Of a stretch of 64,000 nucleotides of DNA, positions 44,909 to 52,757 are shown piece after piece. Within the stretch, counting starts at the first letter, position 1; the number at the start of each line of letters is the position of its first letter. Both the position numbers and the translations under genes were made by a program. This stretch comes from JAKIWV01 sp963773945 (GTDB lineage Archaea > Thermoplasmatota > Thermoplasmata > Lutacidiplasmatales > UBA184), in contig CAVZDD010000005.1 in assembly GCA_963773945.1 (NCBI GenBank), positions 372,001-436,000 on the forward strand. Reading direction: 5' to 3'. The notes under the pieces are model-generated. The model worked only from the letters and a program-made list of their open reading frames with translations, searched no databases and was not told the DNA's origin.

Positions 44909-44928
44909 GGTGCGACGACTCTTGCAAC
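44909..44928 (+). repeat. Dispersed 20-bp dyad, copy 6
   Basis: GGTGCGACGACTCTTGCAAC: one change in the left arm, right arm TTGCAAC. It lies 12 bp outside the left end of the IS element, so before the insertion it stood upstream of the GNAT gene at 46264. Confidence 0.5.
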
Positions 44929-44940
44929 AGTTTCAACTCC

Positions 44941-44967
44941 TAGTGCCGCTTCTAGCCAGGTAGTTCG
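44941..44967 (+). repeat. Left terminal inverted repeat of the IS
   Basis: The outer 12 bases TAGTGCCGCTTC are identical to the inverted right end; the inner part matches at 9 of 15 positions. The leading TA is probably part of the target-site duplication. Confidence 0.75.
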
Positions 44968-45015
44968 ACCTTCCGACCGAAAAAGCTAGTGCCGGGGAGC
45001 GCATGCTCCCCGAGC

Positions 45016-46110
45016 ATGGTCCGCCGGGTTCGAACGATCTCCAACGAGGAAGGTCAGAAGCTCGCCCGATTGTGCCGTCATCCGAGCGATGCCATCGAGC
45101 TCCATCGTGCGATGGTGATCCTCTCGAGCGCCCAAGGGTTCACGCCGCCCTACATCGCTCGATTGGTGGGCTACTCGCCCGACTGGGTTCGGACCCTCAT
45201 TCGCGAGTTCAACCTCCACGGCTTCAAGATGCTCAAGCCGAACTGGAAGGCCGGAGGGAACTGGAAGTTCACCCAAGAACAGAAGGACCAACTGGTGGCG
45301 CTCGCCACCCGTCGACCAAGGGACCTCGGCCTCCCGTTCTCCCAGTGGTCCCTCGCCCGACTGCGGGACGAGGCGAGGAACCAGCGGATCGTCGACTCGA
45401 TCTCGTTGGAGTGGCTGCGCATCGTACTGGACGAGGCGGACATGAGCCATCAGTCGATCAAGACCTGGAAGGCGTCAAAGGACCCGAAATTCGAGGAGAA
45501 ACGACGGCGGATCGACCGGTTGACCCACCAGAAGCACAACCCGCCGATCGTGCTCAGCATGGACGAGATCGGCCCGATCTCGCTCCAGCCCCATGGAGGG
45601 AAAGGATGGTTCCGCTCGGGGCACCCCGAGCGGATCCCCTCGACCTACAAGCGGCTCAAGGGCACTCGGTACCTCTACCTCACACTGAACGTCTACCATC
45701 AGCGGCTCAGCGGTCGACTCTATCGGCACAAGGGCGGGGAACCCTGGCTCGATTACGTGCAGCGCGAGGTCGAGAAGTACCCCAAGGACCAACGGGTCTA
45801 CTTGATCCAAGACAACCTGAGCGCCCACTGGACCCCCGACGTGCGGGGGTGGGCGAAGGACAATCGGGTGACGTTGGTGGCCTCGGCGACCCAAGCGAGT
45901 TGGATGAACCCCGTCGAGAGCCACGCGGGAGATCTGCAGAAGCTGGTGCTGGCGGGGTCGAACTTCGGGTCGTGGACCGAAGTGCGGAGAGAGGTGGCGC
46001 GAGCGATCGCCTTTCGGAATCGGGAACGAGGACTACGCAAGAAGAGGTTCCGGGACACCCAGATGCGAAAGTGGAAAGTTCACCGACGACCTATCTGGAA
46101 GCGGCACTAG
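45016..46110 (+). CDS. IS630-type DDE transposase
   Basis: In 364 residues from ATG 45016 (a GTG at 44989 would add nine), there is an N-terminal helix-turn-helix (LHRAMVILSSAQGFTPPYIARLVGYSPDWVRTLIREFNLHGF) and a DDE triad in VLSMDEIGPISL, VYLIQDNLSAHWTPD and ASWMNPVESHAGDL, with the spacing of the IS630/Tc1 superfamily. The frame is intact, so the element may be active. GC content and codon use match the host, so it is not obviously very recent. Confidence 0.92.
   Translation: MVRRVRTISNEEGQKLARLCRHPSDAIELHRAMVILSSAQGFTPPYIARLVGYSPDWVRTLIREFNLHGFKMLKPNWKAGGNWKFTQEQKDQLVALATRRPRDLGLPFSQWSLARLRDEARNQRIVDSISLEWLRIVLDEADMSHQSIKTWKASKDPKFEEKRRRIDRLTHQKHNPPIVLSMDEIGPISLQPHGGKGWFRSGHPERIPSTYKRLKGTRYLYLTLNVYHQRLSGRLYRHKGGEPWLDYVQREVEKYPKDQRVYLIQDNLSAHWTPDVRGWAKDNRVTLVASATQASWMNPVESHAGDLQKLVLAGSNFGSWTEVRREVARAIAFRNRERGLRKKRFRDTQMRKWKVHRRPIWKRH
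46083..46109 (-). repeat. Right terminal inverted repeat of the IS
   Basis: Inverted copy of the left end; it overlaps the last codons and the TAG stop of the transposase. TA at 46108-46109 is the second copy of the target dinucleotide. Confidence 0.75.
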
Positions 46111-46231
46111 TTCCATGACACCAAGCTCTGGATGGTGCCCCGAGAAGATTCGGGACCAAGAACGTTTGCGGGTCGAGCACGGACTCGAAAGTGTCCGAAG
46201 AGTGGTATCGCGGGGCCGTCCGAGGACGCTA

Positions 46232-46239
46232 GATTATTC
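46232..46239 (+). promoter_or_regulatory. TATA-like box of the GNAT gene
   Basis: GATTATTC is centred about 28 bp before GTG 46264 and supports that start over the longer open frame. Confidence 0.4.
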
Positions 46240-46263
46240 AACTTGCGCCGGGTTCCCGCGGCT

Positions 46264-47103
46264 GTGCCGGCCGACCCTTCTGCTATCCCCTCCGATGTAC
46301 GCGGAGCCCTGGAAAGTAACGCGATCGCCTTTTTCTCACGTATGGCAGGCGCCCCGAAAGGAAATCTGGAGGAAAGCGCCCAAGGAATCCGAATCTGTTC
46401 CGGTGTCCCATTCCCCATCTTCAACTGGGTTCTTCGGAACCGCTTTTCCGAATCGGAGGCGGACGAGCAGATCAGCGCCACGATTCACCACTTCCGCGCA
46501 CGCGGGCTACCATTCTACTGGGGGATTTTCCCGGATGATCGACCTCGAAACCTAAGAGAGAGGTTGCTGGCCGCGGGGTTCGAGGCGGAAGAGGCGCCGG
46601 CCATGGCGATAGAGCTCGACCGCCCTCCGACCCCTCCGCCGCGGAAGGGTCTCTCGATTGAACCCGTGCGGACCATGGAACAAGTTCGGGTGTTCGCCGA
46701 GACGCTCAACGCCGGCGACTTCCAAGCGGCCCCCGAAGTCGCCGAGACCATACCCGATGTCTTGCGGCCGTCTCTCTCCTCGGGGAGTGCCGAACCGCAC
46801 CTGCGTTGCTTCGTGGGTTACCATGATGGCAAGCCCGTCGCGACTTCCGCCCGGTTCCTCAGCGGCGGGGTGGTCGGGATCTACGGGATCGCCACCGTTC
46901 CGGCCGCCCGCCGTCGAGGTTTCGGAATGTCGATGACCCTGGCCGCGCTCGAGGACGGGCGAACTCTGGGGTACCGATCCGGTGTTCTCACAGCCACGAC
47001 GATGGGAGAGCCCCTGTACCGTCATCTCGGCTTCCGCGAATTGTATCGTCTGACCCAGATCGTCGTGCCGGCCACAAACGAACCGCCCCAAGCACACGCC
47101 TAA
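46264..47103 (+). CDS. GNAT-family acetyltransferase with N-terminal extension
   Basis: In 279 residues, the C-terminal ~140 hold the GNAT fold with the acetyl-CoA loop VGIYGIATVPAARRRGFGMSMTLAAL and LYRHLGFRELYRLTQIVV. The N-terminal half (ALESNAIAFFSRMAGAPKG ... HHFRARGLPFYWGIFPDDRPRNLRERLLAAGF) looks like a second, degenerate GNAT-like domain, as seen in tandem GNATs. GTG 46264 is preferred: a TATA-like box lies 28 bp upstream and the longer frame (from 46132) covers the IS-proximal intergenic DNA. Confidence 0.75.
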   Translation: MPADPSAIPSDVRGALESNAIAFFSRMAGAPKGNLEESAQGIRICSGVPFPIFNWVLRNRFSESEADEQISATIHHFRARGLPFYWGIFPDDRPRNLRERLLAAGFEAEEAPAMAIELDRPPTPPPRKGLSIEPVRTMEQVRVFAETLNAGDFQAAPEVAETIPDVLRPSLSSGSAEPHLRCFVGYHDGKPVATSARFLSGGVVGIYGIATVPAARRRGFGMSMTLAALEDGRTLGYRSGVLTATTMGEPLYRHLGFRELYRLTQIVVPATNEPPQAHA

Positions 47104-47127
47104 GCAGGCCTCGGACGGGGGAGATCA

Positions 47128-48231
47128 ATGCCCGAGATGAATCGCGTCGCGCGCTTCTTCGTGAACAACTTCACGGGGCGCATCAACCTGCGTCGATATC
47201 GATGGCTGACTGCGAACCTTCGCCTGCCCTCGCACGCGAGCTGTTTGGAGATCGGGTGCGGAAACGGGGACTTGGCGGCCCGGATTATCGATGGCCTCTC
47301 TCCGGCGCGCTATGTGGCAACCGACCTCGACCCTCAACAGATCCAAGCCGCGCGTCGACACCTCGCCCGTCGCTACGCCAACGGGCTCCCACCCACCCTC
47401 GAGCTCCGGACGGCCAACATGCTCGAGCTCCCGTTCCCGCCGGCTTCGTTTGACGCTGTGTTGGCGTTTGTGGTGATCCACCATGCGAGTTCGGAGCATC
47501 GGGACTTTACGAACGTCCCCCGGGCATTGTCCGAGGTCAGCCGCGTGCTTCGGCCCGGCGGAAGCCTCGTCTACGAGGAGTTTCTCCACAAGGATCGGAT
47601 ACGCACGTGGCTCACCGAGCGCGGCTACGTTCTGGCGGCGGTGGAACACCACCGGGCTCGAGAAACGGTGGTGGCAATCAAACCGGCCGCGAATTCTGGA
47701 TCCGTTAGCGGGAACCCATCAGCCGGCGCTTGGCGATCCTCGCGGGGAAAATTGTCGATACCCGACGGGGGTAGACATCCCGGGGCTTCCGAAGCACTAC
47801 GCGCGGCCGACGATCGAGACCGACGAGACGACGGTGAGCGTGTTGTGGCTCGCCCACACATCCATCTCGCGGAACAGCTGACCGAGCTCCCGGGCCTTCA
47901 GCGTCGCCTCGTACTCCACGCGGGGAGGAATCTCGGAGTACCGATGGCGCACCAGGAGCCCTGCCTCTACGAGGGCCTTCAGTCGGTGCGAGAGGGTACG
48001 GGGGGAAAGGTCCAGATCGCGCTGGAGCTTGCCGAACCGGATGGGTTGAGCGGATTCGTTGAGGAAGGCATGGAGGACCTGCAGCATGTGGGGCTGACCC
48101 AACATGGCGAAGAGCGATCCCACCGGACACCCCCCCGCGTCGCGCGGGCCTGCCGCTGTGGGAGCAGACTTTGGAGCCCCGACCTTGGATCCTGCCATCG
48201 TCACGCATGCCTATCTAATGGAAAGCAATAA
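47128..48231 (+). CDS. Class I SAM methyltransferase, reading frame overruns the opposite HxlR gene
   Basis: The first ~190 residues are a normal methyltransferase: CLEIGCGNGDLAARI (SAM loop), ATDLDPQQIQAARRHL, LPFPPASFDAVLAFVVIHH and LRPGGSLVYEEFLHKD, ending near ETVVAIKP at about 47690. The frame then stays open for another ~175 codons with composition typical of antisense DNA, crossing the whole HxlR gene to 48231. A stop codon has probably been lost near 47.7 kb, by mutation or sequencing error. The domain is typical of small-molecule or lipid methyltransferases; the substrate is unknown. Confidence 0.7.
   Translation: MPEMNRVARFFVNNFTGRINLRRYRWLTANLRLPSHASCLEIGCGNGDLAARIIDGLSPARYVATDLDPQQIQAARRHLARRYANGLPPTLELRTANMLELPFPPASFDAVLAFVVIHHASSEHRDFTNVPRALSEVSRVLRPGGSLVYEEFLHKDRIRTWLTERGYVLAAVEHHRARETVVAIKPAANSGSVSGNPSAGAWRSSRGKLSIPDGGRHPGASEALRAADDRDRRDDGERVVARPHIHLAEQLTELPGLQRRLVLHAGRNLGVPMAHQEPCLYEGLQSVREGTGGKVQIALELAEPDGLSGFVEEGMEDLQHVGLTQHGEERSHRTPPRVARACRCGSRLWSPDLGSCHRHACLSNGKQ
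47797..48204 (-). CDS. HxlR-family winged-helix transcriptional regulator
   Basis: In 135 residues, CPVGSLFAMLGQPHMLQVLHAFLNESAQPIRFGKLQRDLDLSPRTLSHRLKALVEAGLLVRHRYSEIPPRVEYEATLKARELGQLF is the HxlR (DUF24) winged helix, with the typical N-terminal Cys just before the domain. Cys-sensing HxlR proteins respond to quinones or aldehydes. GTG 48204 lies 25 bp from a TATA-like box. It is divergent from the LUD gene, whose promoter holds a 7-bp-arm palindrome, so it may control that gene. Confidence 0.87.
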   Translation of the reverse strand: MTMAGSKVGAPKSAPTAAGPRDAGGCPVGSLFAMLGQPHMLQVLHAFLNESAQPIRFGKLQRDLDLSPRTLSHRLKALVEAGLLVRHRYSEIPPRVEYEATLKARELGQLFREMDVWASHNTLTVVSSVSIVGRA

Positions 48232-48233
48232 AG
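48226..48233 (-). promoter_or_regulatory. TATA box of the HxlR gene
   Basis: Minus-strand CTTTATTG is centred about 25 bp before GTG 48204, giving a leaderless transcript. Confidence 0.45.
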
Positions 48234-48319
48234 GTTCGCACAGGTAATATTCGAAAGCCCTGATGGACCAAGCGGCCGTTTGTGCGCGGTGGGCGTGACA
48301 TCACTTCACATATGCAATC

Positions 48320-48327
48320 ATAAATAC
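48320..48327 (+). promoter_or_regulatory. TATA box of the LUD-domain gene
   Basis: ATAAATAC is centred 23-26 bp before GTG 48347/ATG 48350, in the most AT-rich patch of the window. It overlaps the palindrome at 48324. Confidence 0.5.
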
Positions 48328-48344
48328 TATTGAATATATAGTAT
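48324..48344 (+). promoter_or_regulatory. Palindrome over the LUD-gene promoter, probable operator
   Basis: ATACTAT-N7-ATAGTAT is a perfect inverted repeat with 7-bp arms overlapping the TATA box and the expected start site. The TACT...AGTA symmetry resembles sites reported for HxlR/DUF24 regulators; the divergent HxlR gene is the obvious candidate. Binding here would act as repression. Confidence 0.55.
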
Positions 48345-48349
48345 AGGTG

Positions 48350-49036
48350 ATGTCCGAATCCGAGTCCCTCCCAACGCCGGGCCTGCCGACCGCGTCTAAC
48401 CAACCCGCGGAAGCGTCGCTCTCCGAGAGGTACGAGCTACTCCCGGACTCTTCGTGTATCGACGCCACCGCGCGAAATCTCGAGGCCAATGGAATGCACA
48501 CGATCGTCGTCTCCTCAGGGCAGGAGGCCCGAGCAGCGGTGGAGAAACTCCTTCCGGAAGGAGCCGAGGTCTTCGATTCTACCTCGATCACCCTGCAGGA
48601 GACCGGAATCGCCCGATTGATTCAGGATTCCGGCCGCTACCATGCGGTCCGCCCCACGCTCGTCCAGTTGGGCGCCGAAGGCAAGAAGGCGGAACAGCGT
48701 CGATTGGGGTCGGCCCCGGAGTACATCGTTGGAAGCGTCCACGCGGTCACCGAGAAGGGGCAGGTGGTAGTCGCCTCGGGCTCGGGAAGCCAACTAGGCC
48801 CCTACGCGCACGGCGCGGAGCATGTCATCTGGGTCGTGGGGACGCAGAAGATCGTTTCCGACCTCGACCAGGCCTTCGACCGGATCTACTGGTACACGCT
48901 TCCGAAGGAGAGCGAGCGCGCCCGGAAGGCCTACGGGGTGCCGGGCAGCTTCGTATCCAAGATGCTGATCGTGAACCGCGAGTTCCAGCCGGGGCGCATC
49001 ACGGTCGTTCTCGTGAACGAACGCCTCGGGTTCTGA
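48350..49036 (+). CDS. LUD-domain (LutC/YkgG-like) protein
   Basis: In 228 residues, the domain runs from about residue 30 to the end: AAVEKLLPEGAEVFDSTSITLQETGIARLIQDSGRYHAVRP, GSVHAVTEKGQVVVASGSGSQLGPYAHGAEHVIWVVGTQKIV and IYWYTLPKESERARKAYG. LUD proteins belong to the lactate utilisation group (LutC); stand-alone archaeal copies are uncharacterised. ATG 48350 (or GTG 48347) sits 26 bp after a TATA box. It is probably repressed by the divergent HxlR protein. Confidence 0.78.
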   Translation: MSESESLPTPGLPTASNQPAEASLSERYELLPDSSCIDATARNLEANGMHTIVVSSGQEARAAVEKLLPEGAEVFDSTSITLQETGIARLIQDSGRYHAVRPTLVQLGAEGKKAEQRRLGSAPEYIVGSVHAVTEKGQVVVASGSGSQLGPYAHGAEHVIWVVGTQKIVSDLDQAFDRIYWYTLPKESERARKAYGVPGSFVSKMLIVNREFQPGRITVVLVNERLGF

Positions 49037-49063
49037 GGTCGTCGAGCCGAGCCGACGCTCGAA

Positions 49064-50137
49064 TCAGCTGTAGGTCGCTGCCGCGCCGGGGGGAGGAGAC
49101 ATTCTCCCCAACGGCGCGGACGTCGGGAACTTTCGATACAGGTGGCGGAAGAGGAGGATAGCGAGCAGGTCCGCCACGAGAACGAAGGGGACCAAGATCT
49201 GAGCCGCGGCTCCGATGACGATCAGCGGAAGGATGAGCCCAAACGCAAAGGTGATCAATTGTCGTTCATGCCCGACAGTTCCAGAGTTCCGAAGGACCCA
49301 CCAGAGGTAGACTCCGCAGTAGGCCGGGATGGACAGGGCGACCAGAATGGGCGGCACGTGCGTGTTCTCTAGAACGTTGACCATGAGGATGGTGCCGAGG
49401 TAGAACAGGCTCCCTACGATTCCAAAGGCAAGCGGTCCCCTCGTGGGGGGACCCGGGCGCGGGTGGAGCAGATTCTTGGGAAGCAGGTAGGCCAGGAGGC
49501 AGATTCCCGCCACGGCAAGGAGGGCGCCCAGCAGCACCCCGTCCCCCATCCAATAGCCGATGAGCCGACTGACGAAGATGACCAGAATCGTGATGTCGAC
49601 GGTGGGGATCGCACCCACGGTCAGTGTTCCCCGGTTCGAAAGCAGGCTCTTCCCCCGGAGCTCCGGGAAAACGTACGCGAAGAGGAGGAGGGGGATTCCG
49701 ATACTGAAGACCATGTGGATTAGCATGACCTCGGGAACCCAGACCCAGTTCACTCCGAGAAAGTGACCGTAGTTTCCGGCCGCCCCGAAGGGGGTGGTCT
49801 TGGGGCTGAACATCGTGCTGAGACCGATCCCTTCCTCCACGATCGCGTAGGCCGCCGCCAACGCGAGCACGGTCGCCCAGCCCTTGTTCCATCGAACCTG
49901 GGCTTCCCGGATAAGAAGAACCCCGGGAACGTACATCCCCAGATTGAAGAGCAAGCCCAAGACGAACCACCCAGGGTTCAGGAGGATGTTCGCGAAGGCG
50001 CTGGATCCGGAGAGATACTCCGGAATCCCCGGGGTGAGCAGCGCGAGGAAGAGAATCGGATGGGCCCGCAAATAGCGTCCGACCCGTGCCAGGATCCCGT
50101 TTCGTCGCGGAGTCGGAGGCGGAGGGGGCTCGATCAT
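49064..50137 (-). CDS. Polytopic membrane protein of unknown function
   Basis: In 357 residues, about nine to ten transmembrane segments start at LFLALLTPGIPEYLSGSSAF and end near PFVLVADLLAILLFRHLY. Conserved-looking polar motifs are LLIREAQVRWNKGW and AAYAIVEEGIGLSTMF; the EE pair is reminiscent of CPBP proteases but the usual EExxxR and the later HxxxN/H are not clear. ATG 50137 is chosen over 50185 because MIEPPPPP begins the plausible protein. The N- and C-termini are Pro-rich. Confidence 0.6.
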   Translation of the reverse strand: MIEPPPPPTPRRNGILARVGRYLRAHPILFLALLTPGIPEYLSGSSAFANILLNPGWFVLGLLFNLGMYVPGVLLIREAQVRWNKGWATVLALAAAYAIVEEGIGLSTMFSPKTTPFGAAGNYGHFLGVNWVWVPEVMLIHMVFSIGIPLLLFAYVFPELRGKSLLSNRGTLTVGAIPTVDITILVIFVSRLIGYWMGDGVLLGALLAVAGICLLAYLLPKNLLHPRPGPPTRGPLAFGIVGSLFYLGTILMVNVLENTHVPPILVALSIPAYCGVYLWWVLRNSGTVGHERQLITFAFGLILPLIVIGAAAQILVPFVLVADLLAILLFRHLYRKFPTSAPLGRMSPPPGAAATYS

Positions 50138-50242
50138 CAGCGGTTCACGGTATGAAATCGCCTGGGGGCGTATTTGAACCCTCACGGAGAAGTCCGTGCC
50201 CCGGTGAGGTTCTACGCCGCCTTCCGATGGGGGCCAGCGGGG

Positions 50243-50252
50243 CTTAATCTAA
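50243..50252 (+). promoter_or_regulatory. TATA box of cyclase gene 2
   Basis: CTTAATCTAA is centred 25 bp before GTG 50272, identical in sequence and distance to the box before the paralogue at 39277. The surrounding GGGG and ACG are also shared. Confidence 0.6.
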
Positions 50253-50271
50253 CGGGAGGGATTCGCGGACC

Positions 50272-52226
50272 GTGGCTTCGAACCGTCGCCTCGCCGCGGT
50301 CATGTTCCTGGATATGGTGGGGTACACCGCGGCGACTCAGGCCGATGAGGCCCGGACCCTGGTCCTCTTGGAGGAACAAGAGGAGCTTCTTCGTCCGGCG
50401 TTGTTGTTGTACAAGGTCGAGAAGTCAAGTCGACCGGCGATGGATTTCTCGTGGAGTTCGACAGCGCACTCAAGGCGACCCAGTGCGCCGTTGAGATCCA
50501 GCGCCGAATCCACGAACGCAACGCAAAGAAGGACGCCTCCCCCCTCCGTTTGCGCATCGGAATCCATCTGGGCGACGTGGAGCAACGGGGCAGCGATATT
50601 TTCGGAGACGCCGTAAATATTGCGTCCCGGATTCAACCCGTGGCCGAGCCCGGTGGAATCTGCATTTCCAACGCAGTGCAGGAACAGGTTCGGAACAAGA
50701 TTTCCGACCGACTGGAAAGGCTGCCGCCTGCGAAGCTCAAGGGTCTCGAGGGACCGGTGGAACTCTACCGGGTCGTACTGCCCTGGGAGGTCTCGGTCTC
50801 CCCGGCGCCGGGTTCGCAACGGGCCCGGCTCGCGGTCCTCCCGTTGGCCAACATCAGCCCCGACCCCAAGGACGAGTACTTCGCGGATGGTCTCACGGAG
50901 GAGCTGATCACGGTGCTCTCCAAGATTCGGGAGCTCCGGGTCATCGCCCGAACCTCGGTGAGCCAGTACAAGGGCAGTTCAAAGTCCGTCTCCCAGATCG
51001 GGGCCGAACTCGGGGTCGCCTCCGTCCTGGAGGGCAGTGTGCGCAAGGCCGGCAATCAGTTACGCATTACGCTGCAACTCATTGACGTGGCCACCGAGGA
51101 GCACACGTGGGCCGAGAGCTACGACCGGGAGCTCGCCAATGTATTCGCCATCCAGGGGGAGATTGCCGAGAAGACCGCCGGGGCTCTTCGGGTGGAGCTG
51201 CTGGGCCCCGACCGGGAATCCATCCGCAAGCGGCCCACCTCCAACCTCACTGCGTACAATCTCTACCTGAAGGGGCTGCACGCCGGGCATGGGGCGTCCT
51301 ACGAATTCTATGCCGAGGCCATCAAGTTCTTCGAGGAGGCGATACAAAAGGATCCGAGTTTCGGGGTGGTCCACGCCGTTCTCGCGAACGAGTACATCAG
51401 TCTGGCCGGGGAAACGGTCGCCCCGAACGAGGCTTTTCCCCGCGCCCGGGAGCTTATCGCGAAGGCGCTCGAGCTGGACCCGAACTCCTCGGAAGCTCAC
51501 TTGGCGCGGGCCAACCTCGCCATGCAAGACGACTTCAACTGGGCCGTCGCCGAGATGGAGTTCGAGCGCGCCATCGCGCTGAACCCGAGCAGCGCGCAGG
51601 CCCATTTCTGGTACGCGATGCTCCTCCGGATCCTCCAGAGATATGACGAGGCGATCGACGAGCTCCGAACCGCGTCCGAGCTGGACCCCTTGTGGAAACT
51701 TCTGGAGTCGTCGCTGGGAGAAACGTACGTCCGATCGGGAGATTTCGCGACGGCGTTGAGCCTGGCCGAAGAACAACGGGACCGAGATCCCGGTGACGCC
51801 GACCCGCATTTGCTCCTGGGCTTCATCTACTTGCGCGCGGGTCGGCGACCCGAGGCCCAGCGGGAGGCGGAACTCGCGGTCGGGCCCCTCGACCTCGGGG
51901 ACCGGAGACGCCGCGCCGCCCTCTGGGCCCTGCTGGGGAAGCCCGACGAAGCGCGGAAAATCGTTGCGGAGATGCAGGACCCCGCGCGAGGGCAATATGC
52001 CAGTCCTTGGCAGCTCGCCGCCCTCCTCTCGAGCATGGGGGAGAAGGAGGCCGCGCTCGCGGTGCTGGAACGCGACGAGCGGGAGGGTGGCAAGGGGGGC
52101 CTCTGGTTCCACTCCGGGGAGGTCGCGTTCGACCCGATTCGACGGGATCCTCGCTTTCAGTCGTTGCTGAGGAATCTCAACCTTCCCGGGGACGAGAAAG
52201 GCTCCGCCTCCGCGGGCGCCAAGTGA
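50272..52226 (+). pseudogene. Second class III cyclase-TPR protein, broken by a 1-bp frameshift
   Basis: This is a paralogue of the gene at 39277. The first frame (50272-50616) gives MASNRRLAAVMFLDMVGYTAATQADEARTLVLLEE and reaches YKVEK. The second frame (in use by 50420, to 52226) restores GREVKSTGDGFLVEFDSALKATQC and the rest: cyclase core with GDAVNIASRIQ, TolB-like part RLAVLPLANISPDPKDEYFADGLTEELI and TPRs. Inserting one G after TACAAG (50410-50415) would join the frames. Metal Asps and the N/R pair are kept, so it is either a fresh break or a sequencing error. Confidence 0.82.
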
Positions 52227-52236
52227 GCGACGGCAG

Positions 52237-52256
52237 GGTGCAACGACGAATGCACC
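52237..52256 (+). repeat. Dispersed 20-bp dyad, copy 7
   Basis: GGTGCAACGACGAATGCACC: one change from the consensus. It begins 11 bp after the cyclase stop and 84 bp before the GRAM-like gene. Confidence 0.7.
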
Positions 52257-52339
52257 TTTGGCTTTCCCGCGTCGTGGGTGCCGGCCGTTGCTCCCGCGGA
52301 AGGTAGATAGTCAGGATGGTGTAACACGCGGGGTTCCGC

Positions 52340-52693
52340 TTGCAGCTCCAAGCCGGCGAGATCATCCTCGCGCAACAGCCGACAGCGTTGTACTCTCAAT
52401 TTGGACGGCCCTCCGGTCTCCTGGTCTTGACCAACGTTCGGCTCACGTTCGAGGTGTATTCGGCCGGGTACCTCCTTCCCTCTGTAGACCTGGGGCTGGA
52501 CAAGCTCCTCAACGCCTACCCGATGCCCACCCAGGGGGACCTGATCATCGATTCTAAGACTCTGCTCACGGTGGACACGACCCAGGGCCGGTTACAGTTC
52601 GATCTTATGAACGCCCCCCAGTGGGCCCAATTGATCCTTCAGGCTCGTGCGAGCGTCCCTCCGCCACCCCCGCCCCCGCCGCCTCCGGTCTAA
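52340..52693 (+). CDS. GRAM/PH-like domain protein with poly-proline tail
   Basis: In 117 residues, LQAGEIILAQQPTALYSQFGRPSGLLVLTNVRLTFEVYS is the GRAM/PH-like opening (two strands then TNxRL), and RLQFDLMNAPQWAQLILQA is the closing helix. It ends in ten prolines. Domains of this kind bind lipids or proteins. The start TTG 52340 is the first in frame; no better start is visible. Its function is unknown. Confidence 0.65.
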   Translation: MQLQAGEIILAQQPTALYSQFGRPSGLLVLTNVRLTFEVYSAGYLLPSVDLGLDKLLNAYPMPTQGDLIIDSKTLLTVDTTQGRLQFDLMNAPQWAQLILQARASVPPPPPPPPPPV

Positions 52694-52718
52694 CGCCCGG
52701 AGGGGCACAATCTCTACC

Positions 52719-52729
52719 CTTAATCTAAA
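52719..52729 (+). promoter_or_regulatory. TATA box of the methyltransferase at 52758
   Basis: CTTAATCTAAA shares the 10-mer of the two cyclase genes but lies 35 bp before the ATG, so a short leader of about 10 nt is expected. Confidence 0.45.
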
Positions 52730-52757
52730 GGAACGGGTACCGTCTTTGGGTGCGATC

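Larger units (their letters stand above)
44941..46109 (+). mobile_element. IS630-family insertion sequence
   Basis: A complete 1.17-kb element. Left end TAGTGCCGCTTC and right end (inverted) TAGTGCCGCTTC belong to 27-bp terminal inverted repeats with 21 of 27 matches (44941-44967 and 46083-46109). TA stands at both ends, as expected for the TA target duplication of IS630/Tc1 elements. One intact transposase gene fills it; its stop codon lies inside the right repeat. Confidence 0.85.

Noticed and set aside
49064..50137. CPBP-family protease
   Set aside because: An EE pair occurs in a membrane helix, but the downstream motif residues of the family are not clear, so the gene is left as unknown membrane protein.
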